Positions 34,839 through 47,100 of a stretch of 64,000 bases of DNA are shown here, in pieces. The stretch is taken from NCBI GenBank assembly GCA_021432635.1, contig MU270040.1, forward strand, positions 442,323 through 506,322. Direction: 5' to 3'. Every line of letters starts with the position of its first letter. The first letter of the stretch is position 1. This stretch comes from Thozetella sp. PMI_491. Taxonomy: Eukaryota > Ascomycota > Sordariomycetes > Chaetosphaeriales > Chaetosphaeriaceae. Under the pieces are notes generated by a model. It did no database searches and was not told where the DNA came from. It saw nothing but the letters and a program-made list of their open reading frames with translations. A program made the translations under genes and the position numbers.

Positions 34839-35405
34839 GCTGATGCTGGCAAGTTGAGTATAGGGAGAAAGCCGCAGGACAGGAGCAGTAGCTGAGACGG
34901 ATCAGTGATTGGCAGTTCGGCAAGCGCTTCTTGAGGATCTTGGGCTGAGAATACCTTATGCTGCGGGGTCTTGCACTAGTGCGGCAATTTTCGTGGGGCT
35001 CGCCTCTACATAGCAGCCAGCAATTGGCTCCATAGGATGGCGGAATAGAGAACGCGAATCGCATAAGGGGCCGCCCCAGCCAGCCGCTTCCGTGTACTCG
35101 CCGGACCGTATCCGTGAAGCCGTACAGGGCATCCCCACCTAGACTGGGCAGATGTCTCTTCCCGCCACTTCGAAAGAAATGTATAATGATGCTGTACTTG
35201 AGGCCGGGAAAGACAAGTTGTCGAAACCTTAGCCGGCGATCGCTTCTGACCTCGACCCACTAACCCCCCTAAGACGTGTTGTGCTGAGGGCGGCTAGTCA
35301 GGTATACCTTGAGGAATCGTTAACCTTAGTCCTTCTGCTGAAATCCGAATAAAATTCAACTCTTTTGTCGCGAAGAGGCGGCAAAAACCAAAGGCTCTAG
35401 TCGAG
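34839..35405. promoter_or_regulatory. Divergent promoter between sulfatase 2 and arylsulfotransferase
   Basis: 567 bases between starts facing away from each other. No supported ORF. Two enzymes acting on sulfate esters probably share this control region, the most natural place to look for binding sites of the cluster regulator. Confidence 0.5.
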
Positions 35406-37088
35406 ATGAAGTTCTCTAGCTCCCTAGCCGCCCTGGCGGCCATTGTCGAAGTTGCCCAGGCTGATTGGCAATACCGCTCCCGTCCAGACCTAGCCCCTCC
35501 CCGGCTGAACATTACGATCCCTGCTACAGATGAGGTAACGCCTGGTTACATCTTTGTTGGTCCTTATCCCGGCTTCGATGGCGTGCGTGCTGGCCCTGAG
35601 CAAGCAGCCGGCTACATCTTCAAAAACAATGGAGACTTGGTTTGGTCGAGTCTTGGCTACTTTTCGGGCTGGGTTGGCAATTTCCAAGCGGTCAAGTACA
35701 AGGGGAAACCCGTGCTACAGGCCTTCCAGGGTTACCTTGACCCCTTCCACGGCCACGGCTACGGGACGCCCGTGTTGCTTGACAACGAGTACAAGCAAGT
35801 AGCTGCGGTTCAGAGTCTCACGCATAAGCTCATCTCCATCCACGAGTTCAAGATCGTGGACGAGAAGACTGCTCTTGTCGAGATATACCAGCCAACGAGC
35901 ATCGACTTGACTCCTTACGGCGGCCGGGAAGACGAGCAGTGGATCGCCGATGGCGTCTTCCAGGAGATCGATATCGAGACTGGGAACCTTGTCTTCGAGG
36001 GACACACTCTGAACTTCGCCTCTCCCTCCGGTATGAATGATTAATCCCCCGGGTGAAGGCCAAAGCACCTTATTTGAGCAAATTCTGACAGGAGAACAGA
36101 GTGTGTCATCCCTTTACGCTCTGGCCGGGCGTTCACTGGTCTCAACGCCAGTGACGCATGGGACTACTTCCACATCAACAGCGTTGACAAAGACGACGAG
36201 GGCAACTACCTGATCTCCGGACGCCACACAAGCACTCTATACAAGATAAGCGGAAAGACTGGGGAGTTGATCTGGCGTCTCGGGGGCAAGAACTCTACAT
36301 TTGCTCACTCCTTTGACTTTGGATACCAACATGACGCACGATTCTTGAAACGTTCGGCAGATAACAAGATTGAGACCATTTCATTCTTCGACAACTCGGC
36401 GCGCTCCGACCGCCAACGCACAGGCGGCGTCGACCGTCTCCACCCTCACTCGCGGGCCCGCATTGTCCAGCTCAACCATACCGATGGCACGGCGACGGAG
36501 GTGCAGACCTTCATTTCCCCGGATCTCCTGTCCGTATCTTCTCAGGGCAACACTCAGGTGCTAGCGAACGGCAATGTCTTCGTCAATTGGGGCCAAGAAG
36601 GCGCGGTCACCGAATTCAAGTCGGACGGTACACCCATCTTCCACGCATATCTAGAATCGGGTGCCCTGGCTCCCGGCGTACAGAGTTACCGCGGCTTCCG
36701 ATATGAGTGGACGGGTCACTCCAGTGAGACACCGGCTATTGTCGCTCTCAGTGCTGGCGGTAAGACAACTGTCTATGTAAGCTGGAACGGAGATACAGAG
36801 GTCAAGAGCTGGCGTTTCTATGCCCGCTGCGCTCCGAGCAGCAATGCCGAGGTTGAGGTATACAGTCTCGGAGATGCTGAGAGGGTATCCTTTGAGACCA
36901 GTCTGACCTTTTCTGCCGGCACCATGCTTTGCAAGGGAGATGGCCAGATCTTCGCCAAGGGTGTAGATGCCACAGGCATCATCCTAACCACCACAGATGA
37001 CGTCACAGTACAAGTCGATGTTGCACCGGGTAGATCAGCCATTTACTCCACCGGCCGTGAACAGCAGATCTTCTGGGAGGACCTCTGA
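35406..37088 (+). CDS. Secreted arylsulfotransferase (ASST family)
   Basis: Transfers sulfate from one phenolic sulfate ester to another phenol without PAPS. Exons are 35406-36030 and 36100-37088 (537 residues). The signal peptide KFSSSLAALAAIVEVAQA is followed by repeated beta-propeller blades. GYIFVGPYPG, then HINSVDKDDEGNYLISGRHT and ISGKTGELIWRLGG, are the family signature. FGYQHDARF and ISFFDNSA follow, containing a conserved histidine suited to the sulfo-histidine intermediate known from bacterial AssT. Fungal members of this family (PF14269-type) are seldom characterised. It starts 567 bases from a sulfatase reading the other way. Together they suggest both transfer and hydrolysis of aryl sulfates outside the cell. 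Activity is inferred from family. Confidence 0.87.
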
Positions 37089-38370
37089 GCAAGGTGGACA
37101 ATCATCAGCCAGACTGGCTCGGTGTAGAATAGTATATATTACCAGGACTGTTGGTTAGTATTACGAGATCTCGGTACTGTAAAACAAACAAACGTAAAAC
37201 AACTGGGTAAAAGATCCTCTGTATTGGTATATGTCTAGATGTGTTCTCTGTAAGCTAAGTTGACTGCTCGAACGAGCCCCTAAATGGCCCTCAGCCGATC
37301 ATGTGACTCTCCGCACTAGATCGGCTGTGGTCCAATCAGAGCTCGTCAGAGCTCTGGATCCTCCATACTAGATCGAGCAACGCTACGAACCCACGATCCA
37401 ACAAGGACGCTATTTCCTATCACTCAGCATTCTTAGATCCTTAAGATTAACTAGCCCTATAGTTGCAATTACGTAGCCATAACACTGCATCCCGGGAGAG
37501 AGTACACGTAACGCCACCCGTGTGATCGTGCAAGTGAATGGAATATGTAGATGACAGAACACCGGAAACTTGTATACTCTTGCGGAAAAGTGCAACAAGC
37601 AAGTGTTCGTAAGATCTGATATGTCTTGGAAAATTGAGAGCTGAGCGTGAGTGTTTCGTGTGAGCTATTACTACCGGTATTTTTAAGCCATAGAAAGTCC
37701 ACCACCTTGCCATGTTGAAAAGAAGCGAATACGGTGCGGGTTCTACAATTTGGCCAAGGGCCGTTTCTTCCCACACTCCCAGAGACTTGAGATATTAAAT
37801 TCCTTATCTCACGTCACCCAAAAATCCCAAAAGCCGCAGGGACACTCTCATTTCGTTAGCCCTCCCAAGTAGTGTTCTCGGGCGTAGACTCCGGCATTAG
37901 CATGAAGAGAGTGCGGGAATCTCCACGCGGATTGGAACTGGGACCCTCTCCTTTGTACAAGGGTTGATAGCATTATCAAAGCCGCTAACTACAGCAAGAA
38001 TGTCCATAGCCTCTGGCGGTCCGGGCCCGCTCCCGCTTCCGACAGACGCCCGCCGGAAATATTGGAGTTTGTCCAGAAGGAGCCCCGCAGCCCTATCTCA
38101 GGTTTTAGCTCCTTGTCTCTTTTGAGATGCCTGTTTTTATCGCCTTGCGTTCCGGCCTCCCCGCTGGCCGTCTTGGTAGAAAGATGGACCAGAAGGGCCA
38201 ATTGGGCACCGGTTAGGGACCAAATTGTATCTTTACCAATTCATCAATTGTTTCGACCTCCTACCTACCTGTCTCGGCATTATAACATGTGCTGGATTTG
38301 TGTAATAGGTCGTTTCGAGCGTTCAATGCAGACAACACGTCCTGGGCCACGACTAGGCTCGCATTCAGCT
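37089..38370. other. Intergenic region upstream of DHA transporter 2
   Basis: About 1.3 kb with no supported ORF. A short inverted pair involving AGATCG and CGATCT-type motifs occurs near 37300-37375. The 3' half should contain the transporter promoter. Confidence 0.4.
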
Positions 38371-40257
38371 ATGGCACCAAGCACAACGGCGCATGTTTAC
38401 GAATCACTACCCTCAGAGTCCCCGGACCAACACAGCCAGGAAATCTGCAGCAAGCAGACACCAACGGTTAGTGCGAATGAGGCGGACGAGGAGCAGCCGC
38501 TTCTCGGCAATCGTGACGGCCAAATCGGGTCTCCCGAAGACGCCACCCCAAAACTCACCTTTTCTGTATTAACCATCCTCTTGCTGGGTAAGTCTACAAC
38601 GAGCTATCAGGCCGGTCCGGTCCGTGGACGGACGAAAGACACCTTACTTACCCATCTGGATAGGAGAGTTCATTGCCCATGCAGATACCACTCTCATCTT
38701 TGCCTCTGCTCCGAAGATTGCGTCCGAACTCGGAAACCTAGGGGCCGCGAGCTGGCTCGCTGCATCATACACTCTCGCAGTCTGCTCTACGCAGCCCTTG
38801 TACGGGAAGCTTAGCGATGTCTTCGGCCCGCAAAGCCTATTGCTTGGGGCCTACTTTGTTCTCTCCTGCGGATGTGTCATCTGTGGAGTGAGCACCCAGA
38901 TGTGGCAGATCATCATAGGGCGAGCCATTAGCGGCATTGGAGGCTCGGGCGTCATGACAATGGCTTCCATTATCATCACGAACTCGGTGCCGAAAAGAGA
39001 GATCGCACAATACCGCTCCTATATCAACCTCGCCACCACACTCGGAAGGAGCGTTGGCGGTCCCATTGGCGGGCTCATCGCAGACGGCATGGGGTGGCAA
39101 TGGCTGTTCTTCCTCCGCATCCCCATTTTCGCTATATCCGTTTTGATGCTCAGTATTGGTCTGAAGGCCGACACCAATGCAGAGCCGAGCCACGACGATG
39201 AACTTAGGAAGACCACCTTGAAGGTCAAACTTCTCCAAATCGACTATATAGGGGCCATTTTGATGTCGTCGACGATCGTCATGGTGGTGATTTTGATCGA
39301 TCAGGCCGGTGGCGGCGAGCTAACCCGCACCTCAATCCTGTTGGTCACCCTAGCCGGAGTCTTCTCCCAGCTCTTTGTCTACTACGAAATCTTCGTCGCC
39401 ACGGATCCCATCTTCAACCTGCGGATCCTTCTCAAGCCGAATGTCGCGCTGTCTTACCTGATCAATTTTCTGCAAGTGTTTGGCCAGGTCGGCATGATGT
39501 TCTCTCTGCCACTGTATTTCCAAGTCGCCGAAGGAGCATCCACAGCAGCCAGTGGAATGCATTTGGTACCAGCTGTGGTAGCAAACACCATCGGTGCCCT
39601 GGCTTCTGGGGTATGGATTCAGAAGACGCAGAAGTACAAGGTACTTCTCATTTTTGCTGGTCTCTTTGGAGGAACGACGCACATTCTTCTCTATTGTTTC
39701 TTCAACGGTGCCACTTCAACCTGGGAATCGTCATTCATCATGCCTGCCGGGATGGCAACAGGTATGGCACAATCAGCCGCCTTTGTGTCCATGGCCTCAT
39801 GCCTTAGTCCAAGTAGTATAGCAATGGCAACTGGGGCATTCTTTCTTTCTGCCAGTATGGGGACGGCTACGAGCATTACTACCACAAACTTACTCATGTC
39901 GACATTCTTTCGATACAAACTGGAAGCAGCGCTGCCAGGGCCCGAGTACGCAGAGGTAAGCATACCTTTTCTAACTCGCCCCGATTTGCCTGTAAATATA
40001 GCGCTTACTTACAAAACACCACACTCTAGATCATCAAGCGTGTGAGGGCGGATGTAGGCTACATCACAGGTCTGCAGGGACACATCCGTGAGATCGTCGT
40101 CGGGGCTTTTGTTGGCTCCTTGAAAACAACTTATGGTATGTTCACTGCTTATCAACTCTCTCCAAGCGAAACCCTAACAGATGCTACAGCGCTCGGGTTT
40201 TCAGCTACTGCTGCTTCGTCTTTGACGGCGTTGTTTCTACGCCAGATTGACTTGTAG
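38371..40257 (+). CDS. Major facilitator transporter, DHA drug/basic amino acid antiporter-like (copy 2)
   Basis: Fourteen-TM-type DHA transporter. Exons are 38371-38587, 38664-39955, 40030-40135 and 40190-40257 (560 residues). The N-terminus has EEQPLLGN, as in copy 1. TM1 reads GEFIAHADTTLIFASAP, loop 2-3 GKLSDVFGPQ, and TM4-5 IIGRAISGIGGSGVMT followed by RSYINLATTLGRSVGGPIGG. Compared with copy 1 it lacks four internal introns, but the first intron and the last two sit at the same codons, and the penultimate exon is 106 nt in both. Substrate unknown; it could export aromatic product or mediate vacuolar exchange. It lies next to the arylsulfotransferase, as copy 1 lies on the far side of sulfatase 1. 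Confidence 0.88.
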
Positions 40258-40736
40258 TCTGGCGATCTCAGCGACAGAGATTTATATCAGACTTCCTTTT
40301 GAAACTTTGCTATGGCCTCCGAAGAAGAGAAAAAGAATGTGCAAAATATAAGTACATCAAAGTTGAATTTTTTTCTTTTTTTGAAAAATCATAACAGCGA
40401 GCACTCTAAATAGATTTTAACCTCCCCCTCTGTTTGGCTACAGATAGAAAATAGCATACTAGAACAACGAGAAAGTTGGCATATTAATATGCCTCTGTCC
40501 TCTGTTAGAGTAACTATCGAAAATAGAAACTTATCTATATACCCTTTTGGTGACAATCTCATACTGCTTGAAGAAATTTAACACTTCCCTGATAACTTAA
40601 TGAGACGAGGCGTTAGTTAGTTTCTGTAAAGTACTTTGCCTAAGAATCACCCAAACACACACGTAGTTTCTTGCTGTAAGGCGATGGAGATGGCCGACTG
40701 GAATGATTTGAAGGAAGTTCCATTGATCTTATCTGT
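40258..40736. other. Convergent intergenic spacer
   Basis: About 480 AT-rich bases between the transporter and the aminotransferase 3' ends, with a T-run near 40370. Transcription terminators of both genes should lie here. Nothing else seen. Confidence 0.4.
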
Positions 40737-42243
40737 CTAAATGATATACTTCTTCAGCCCCCTCAGTCTCTCTTTCGCATCCTCCAATACGCTATCCTCT
40801 TTGCATACAGCAAATCGTAGAAAGTTCTCAGCCACCTTTGCGTTCTCCTTGAGATAAAACTCGCTCGGCGGGATAGCGGCAATCCCTAGCTCCATAATGA
40901 GAAACCAACTCAGTTTGAAGTCCCTGGGTCTGCATGCAATATGCGGCGGGAAGTCATAGCCGTCGGGAATTTTCACTTTAGCGAAGTTGGCGAGAACAAA
41001 GTATCCTCCTTGCGGGTCCGAGTATGGTAGGCCCAGCTCATCGAACACCTCGGCGAACCGCTTGATCTTAGCTGTCATGTCCTCGCGGGTCTTGTTCCAG
41101 AAGTTGTTCTTTTCGGCCAGTTCGTAGCCGAGAGCACAGGCTTCCTGCAGTGGGCTTGGGCTAGAGTAGCAGATTCGCATGTGTGCGGCTACAACGTACT
41201 TGATGAGGTGAGCCGGCCCGATTAAGAACCCGATTCGCCAGCCGGTGGCATAGAAAGTCTTGCCCGCCGAACCCACCGTCAGCGTAAGTTCCCATATAGC
41301 CGGTGACAGAGTAGCCATCCGTCTGGTGGGTGTGTAGACTAGGCTGTCATAGACATCGTCGGCGATGATGATGATATTGTGTTCGACGCACAGCGCTCCT
41401 ATCTCCTCCAACTCCTCGAGCGAGAAAACCTTGCCAATAGGATTGTGAGGTGAATTAAGCACGAGCATCCTTGTTTTGTCACTGATTGTCTCGCGCAGCT
41501 TGGCCATATCCACTTTCCATTCGGAAGACGATATCGTTTGTGTATCGCCCCTTGTCGGTGGCGTCATTGGCACATAGCGTACCGTACCGCCCGCCATTTG
41601 TATGTTGCTGATATACTGATCAAAGAAGGGCTCGAATACGATCACTTCATCGCCGCTCTCGACGAACGCCATGAAAGCACTTAGAATCCCCTCATTGGCG
41701 CCAGTTGTAACTGTAACCTGCGTTTCTGGGTCTAACTCACGCTCGAGGTGAATCGAGTATGTCTTGGCCAATGCCTTCCTGAGACTTAGACGGCCCTTGG
41801 AAGGCGAGTACTGGTTGGCATCAACCCGGGAAAAGACAGACCGTGCTGCCTCTAGCATGAACTCGGGTGGGTTGTATCCGCTGCGCAAATCGATCCATAG
41901 TCAGTCCAATTGCTATTATGCAGCAGCAAGACACGAGACAAATCTCCATGGGTAATACTGACAAGAAACCCTGACCCATATTGACTACAGGTTTAATCTG
42001 TAGCCCAGTGCATTGTTAATCAAGCAGTTTTAGAGATAACCCATAATGCTACCTACAGGCGAGCGAGCTGCGACATCATTAACTATTGACCTAAGTCACC
42101 CAGCAATTATCAGCACCTGGCGGGGGCAATACAGGTCTCAGACCCAGGTAGGCTTTTTACCAGACGTCCTGTGGTTGTTCAGCCACACGCTTTGCAGGGA
42201 TTACGGCAGAACCGGCCCTTGCTCCATTCACAGGCTGTGACAT
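40737..42243 (-). CDS. Kynurenine aminotransferase / cysteine-S-conjugate beta-lyase type aminotransferase
   Basis: PLP-dependent class I/II aminotransferase resembling yeast Bna3, converting kynurenine to kynurenate or acting as a glutamine transaminase K-type beta-lyase. Four exons join in frame: 42243-42161, 42090-42057, 41997-41963 and 41880-40737 (431 residues; Bna3 is 444). The reconstructed N-terminus AEQPQDVWSIVNDVAA leads into IKPVVNMGQGFFGYNPPEF, split by two tiny exons of 34 and 35 nt. PLP motifs are NSPHNPIGKVF, IADDVYDSL and GSAGKTFYATGWRIGF, with the Schiff-base lysine in the last. It ends convergently with DHA transporter 2. A role in sulfur or aromatic amino acid turnover would fit the neighbourhood but is unproven. 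Confidence 0.88.
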
Positions 42244-43285
42244 GATGCTTAGTCCTCGGAGTGTAAGGCCCTAGCCGGTATACGACTGCGTATCAGTTCA
42301 GTGTGTGGATGTAGGGATGTAGAACGTGGTCCTGAAGCCGGAGTATCACCAGTGCTGTTTTTTTTATTCTTGAGCGACAGATCCTCTGTCCTTCCGCAAA
42401 TTGATGTTACGGCACCCACAAGACACTCTATCGTAGAGCCGGATGTACATCCCGGCATCGTGTCAAAGCCGGCCCGGCTCGACTTCCGTATCCGGACCCA
42501 CCACTGGTAGTTAGGGCTTATCATGCCATAATTATGGGACACGACTATCGTATGGAGCCGCTGGCCGACGGGTCATCTCCTTTTTTGCCGTCTCGAGAAG
42601 GTCGCTCTCATGCTGCTTGAGGCCCTCCTCTTCCTCGCTAGCCTTTTCTGCTCTTGCCATCCCCTTCCATTAAGAAACAAATTCAGTGTAGCCTTATAAA
42701 CTGGAGTGCTCATGAGCCTCCTAATCCTTTAAACACAAGTGAACGCATACATTACCTAAGAACTTCATCGCCGCCGTATCTCCTCTCGAGGTCGGGGTAA
42801 CCGGTAAGCATTGTAATATTGTGAGGCTTAAGTCAATATTGTTCGCATCGAAGACCCTTTTTAAGTGAATAAGGTAGAAGAATGGCTTATCTCGCGGCTT
42901 GTTTAGTTAATGTAACAACAACAGCGCAACTACTTGGATCATATCGTAAGAGAGTCAGTGATTATAGTACTTTCGTTAGCAAATATGCATACAAGACATT
43001 GACAGGGATCTCAGTGAAGTAGGTCAGCCTATTTCGGTGACTGGAATTTATAAGTAGGTTGAGCGCCTTAGATCCTATTTCGAGGCCTTTAACCGCGCAT
43101 ACTGTTCACGACATATTGTCATCAACTGTTTAAACCTGAGTTAATACGAAGGCAGCGACCTATCTCCACATTTTAGGTAAATTGATTTCTTTAACTGAGA
43201 GGCTTTGGGCGAATATCCTGAATCTCACCACTACTCCCTAGCGGTGTCTGTTTGGAGAGCCAGCTTATTTACGGTGCACAGTCTG
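42244..43285. other. Gene-free stretch
   Basis: About 1 kb containing the aminotransferase promoter. No supported coding sequence, RNA or repeat. Confidence 0.4.
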
Positions 43286-44160
43286 TCACACTATCTCAAG
43301 TTCTACATTCTCGAATTGCTCGAAATACCGCGGACCTGCACCATCATCTGACACGGATCCCCAGACTCCCACTCGAACGAATCTACCAGGTTTATCAGTA
43401 GGGTGTAAGAGAACCCTATACCCATTCCTACATCGGCGTAGCAAAGGTTGAGAGCAGTCGCTGGATGAATCAAAGATGTCCGGGGATGATGCACTCATGC
43501 AGCTGTCTTTCTCGCCGCTGTTGTCATGCTGGAGCTCTGTGAGGCCAACTACTATACGGAGGCATGTTAGAACTCTGGCTGTCAAAATACTAGTGACGAT
43601 CTCCTTTCTTGTCAAAGATTGAGACTATATGGGCACTTACTTGCAGTCTTTTCGTTTGAAGACTCCTCATCTGAGACCTCGTCTCCTGCAGAGTAACTCC
43701 CACAATTGCAGCGAGAATGGTTTTGTATCATTAACTGATGAATCCGAGTTTGCCAGGAATCGGACCCTTCAGAGCTCACGAGCATTAACATGAAAAGATT
43801 GCTTCGAGGAATCTTCTTGTTCTTGGGATGACAGTCCATGTTGCAATATGCAATCACATGTTCTTCGTCTTGAACAAACCACAAATCTGGCAAGATCCCA
43901 TAACAGGGAAGCCGGAAAAGGTCTGATGGTACGGCTACCATTCGTCCTCGTATGCCAATTAGTCCGTCTCGGATCTCTCTAAAGGGATTTCGGCCAGCCG
44001 GTGTTGTTCGCGCCGCTAGAACCAAACATCCGTTGACACGGAGTGTCTAAAAAAGCCTGGGTGGCAGAATCCCAATCCCTTCTCAAAGCTGACACCAATC
44101 TGCCTAACCGGGCTCCAAGATGGTGCAATGTATACAGTAGGGCAACACAATTTGTCGACG
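43286..44160 (-). pseudogene. HET-like (heterokaryon incompatibility) protein, C-terminal remnant
   Basis: Readable pieces on the minus strand join across a plausible intron (about 43640-43552). CLVLAARTTPAGRNPF and DGLIGIRGRMVAVPSDLF are followed by a Ser/Glu-rich acidic stretch, then YRVLLHPTDKPGRFVRVGVW. Upstream, around 44150-44060, another frame reads YIAPSWSPVRQIG, resembling the APSWSWAS motif found after HET domains, and ends at a TTTTTTAG acceptor. This order matches the C-terminal half of HET proteins. I found no N-terminal HET domain in the window and no good start codon, so this looks truncated. It could also be the 3' end of an intact gene whose upstream exons I failed to recognise. 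Confidence 0.4.
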
Positions 44161-47100
44161 AGCTCTAAAGGCTAGCTGATTCAAGATATTCTAGAAGCTA
44201 CATTACGCTTAGCCTCAGAAAAGCTCGTTTATAGCAAGCATGGAATACGTACGTACTAGGCAAGACCAAATGGCTTAATCGCTTTGTAGAATTTTAACGT
44301 GAAAATAGGCGTGGCCTAGTTCATGAGGTATATATTTTCTATAAGGCTATATTAACTGCTTAGTAAAGGCAGGTGTGTTAAAGGCCTAATACTAGGAGGT
44401 GGTATGCATTATAGATTTTCCTTTCTACCTAGGGGATCTAAGACCGCCTGGATCCGGAATTCGGGGCACGCATGTCTTGAGACCCCTCCCCATTGGCAAA
44501 GCTTTTGCAGATGAGCAACGCCGATTCGTCGGCGCTTGCTAATAGATTTATCGTAAACATGGCTTTTGTACAATATTTCCTATTCGTAGAGATCCGGGAC
44601 ATATGCGACTTATATCAAAGGCCCTTTACGCGATCATCAACCCCTTTTCAGAAGAACGCACTGATTGCTGGACATCCTGCCCAACATTCTGCGCACCTTT
44701 CCGTCCTTTCCGCGCATGACAAGTAGCCCGATCTCTTGTCGGCGCTCAATACAACAGAAAGTGCCGACGAGAGTTTTTGGCGAGAAGGATTCGACAGGTT
44801 ACCTGCAGATGCAACTGCAAACGAGCACACAATCCTTCCTTGCTGTCACACGTACTTGCACAGACACGAAAAGTTCAAGGCCCCCGGCAGGCGAGCACGG
44901 AGAGCACCCGTCCAGTAAGCCTGCCACATAGACCTGCGCGTCCTTTGTCCACGAGGCTGCAGGCTGTATCGACGGTCTCCATGCAGATGCCCAGCTCCTA
45001 TCGCGGTTTCCCGCAGCCGCCGCGGTAGGTCTTGACTAGGGCGAAGCTGTACCTACCTCCACAAGGGGCAGCGTGCCCGTCATTTTCCGTGCCCAAATGC
45101 CACCAAAGTGCTCATGTGCTCACCGCCATGGCTACGCTGATGACGTGACTTCTATGCAGTGGTTAGCTATTGGAAACAGCGAGAGCAGCTCGAAGCTGTG
45201 GGTGGCTGTCAAGCAGGGAGTAGGAGCGTTGCGGTGCCCCGATTCGTTGGCTCGTAGCAAGCTTGGTGTCTGAGACCCGTAGGCGTGGCGGTTACTGGCG
45301 TTCTTCACTTCCGTTGCAATCCCAAAAAAAACCCTCTATACTCGATGCCGTGTGCCATGTTCCTTAGCGGCACTACCAGGAGATGCCCACCCCTATCCCT
45401 GCCCGACTGTCTGGTGCGATCTCGGCCGATAATCCGCGACAAGGTCTCAGGCCACTCGCGGGTACTCAGCATCCAGCTCGAGCTCGCGTTACACGAGTCG
45501 GCAGGCCACGGCGTGCTGTACAACCAATATCGCCCACCTTCTTGGCGGGGCAGCACTCTCTATATCAGGCCCTCGGGCTCGTCTGGCTGAGACAGCGGAT
45601 CTTGCGCAACGGCCCAGAGCACGTGGGCGGAAGCTGTCCAACCGGCCATGCCGCAGCCCCGGCTGTCAGCCGAAGAGCGAGCGTGCCCGAGTCGACGACG
45701 TTTGGCGCCCCGAAGCAGTATCCCCGCCGCGGGAAGGGACGCTGTCGAGGACTCGTTCGCCATGGTGTCGGCTGCACTGCGCCTTGGTAACGTCCCGCTG
45801 AGGCCCGTCCTCGTGTGGAAGGTTGGGCGGTCGGCCGGACCGGTGGTGTGTTTTCTACAATGCTGCTACATCCGATGCTTCCGGACGAGACAGCACGGCC
45901 GTTTGGCCCATGCATGGCGGATGGGAGCTGTCGGCGAACAAGGTACCATGTGCGCCCGTCCCGATTATAGCCTGCCGTGGAATTTAGGCGTCTGACAGCC
46001 TGTTGGAGAGATGGATATGCCTGTTCTGTTCTGTTCTGTGCTGCCTTCGCTCTCCGCGGTCGTCCACGGAGCCGGGTTGCTAAGGTCGGTTTAAGGACAA
46101 TACCTTAATTTTGCCTCGCGGGGCCTGCTAGCACCATTTCAGCAGGTCGGCCCGGCTATGAGGCGCTAACAGAGCGGCCATTGCGGGGTAGCTCCTAGCA
46201 TCGTGGGGGATGCTCTTGGGGCCGATATTCCCTCCAGTCCCGCTCGACTAGTCCGCCTAGTGCCACGATCTGAAGTCTAGGCGTGATCGACAAAACGCGT
46301 GCGTTGAGCTGCTTGCCCCCCTTCCCAAAAGGGAAATAAAAACCGCACGGAAAGTTGGTTTAAAGTCTCTGCAGGGACTGCAATGGCGGGCCCAGCGCCA
46401 TGGACAAGGGCTGGAGTCATGTTCCCAGGCCGGCTCTCGCGACATGACCGCCCCCGAGCCAAGAGTCCTCCTAGTTAGCTGCCATCTGAGCCATCTGAGC
46501 TGAAATATCCACCAAGGTTGGGACAGCTTCGAACAGACACATGTCTCGGAGGTCAGCACTTCCTCGGCGCGGGAGTACGACGCGGACCATGCCTTGCGAA
46601 ACGCAGGATCTGAGTCGGCACGCCGTCCCCTTCATCTATCTAGCGTGGTGTCTTTGCGGCTCCTCGCACAACAAGAGGGGGCGCGGGCGTGGGCACGACA
46701 AGAGGGCATCTATGCCTTTGCTGGACGGACACAAGCCCTGTGACAGGCTCGGGTCGATTTATTTAGCCCTGCTTACTTGGCACGTTACCAATGACGAATC
46801 GAAACCAGGGAAAGAAGCAAAAAACCGCGAAGCTTGTTTCTAGCGTAATACGGAACCCTAGTTCTAGCCTCAACGATTCCCTGCATAGTCAGACCGCTCA
46901 CAGCAAAGCAGATGCAGAAGAAGCCCCCCCTCCCCCAGTGGCTTGCAATAGGTGCGACGGTGGTGGCTGTCCTTGGCAGACGAAAGTCCCCGAATAATTC
47001 GTGTCAAGTGGGAACCGGGTCGGCCGGCTGCGGATCGAAGTTAGTATGCAGTGGCCCTGCGCCGCCACAACGACCTTTGCGTTGTGCTCCTATCCGGGCG

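Noticed and set aside
45383-46000. Overlapping open frames of 115-135 codons on both strands
   Set aside because: The sequence is GC-rich, the frames overlap on both strands, composition is dominated by R, P, A and G, and no domain is seen. They are typical chance frames.
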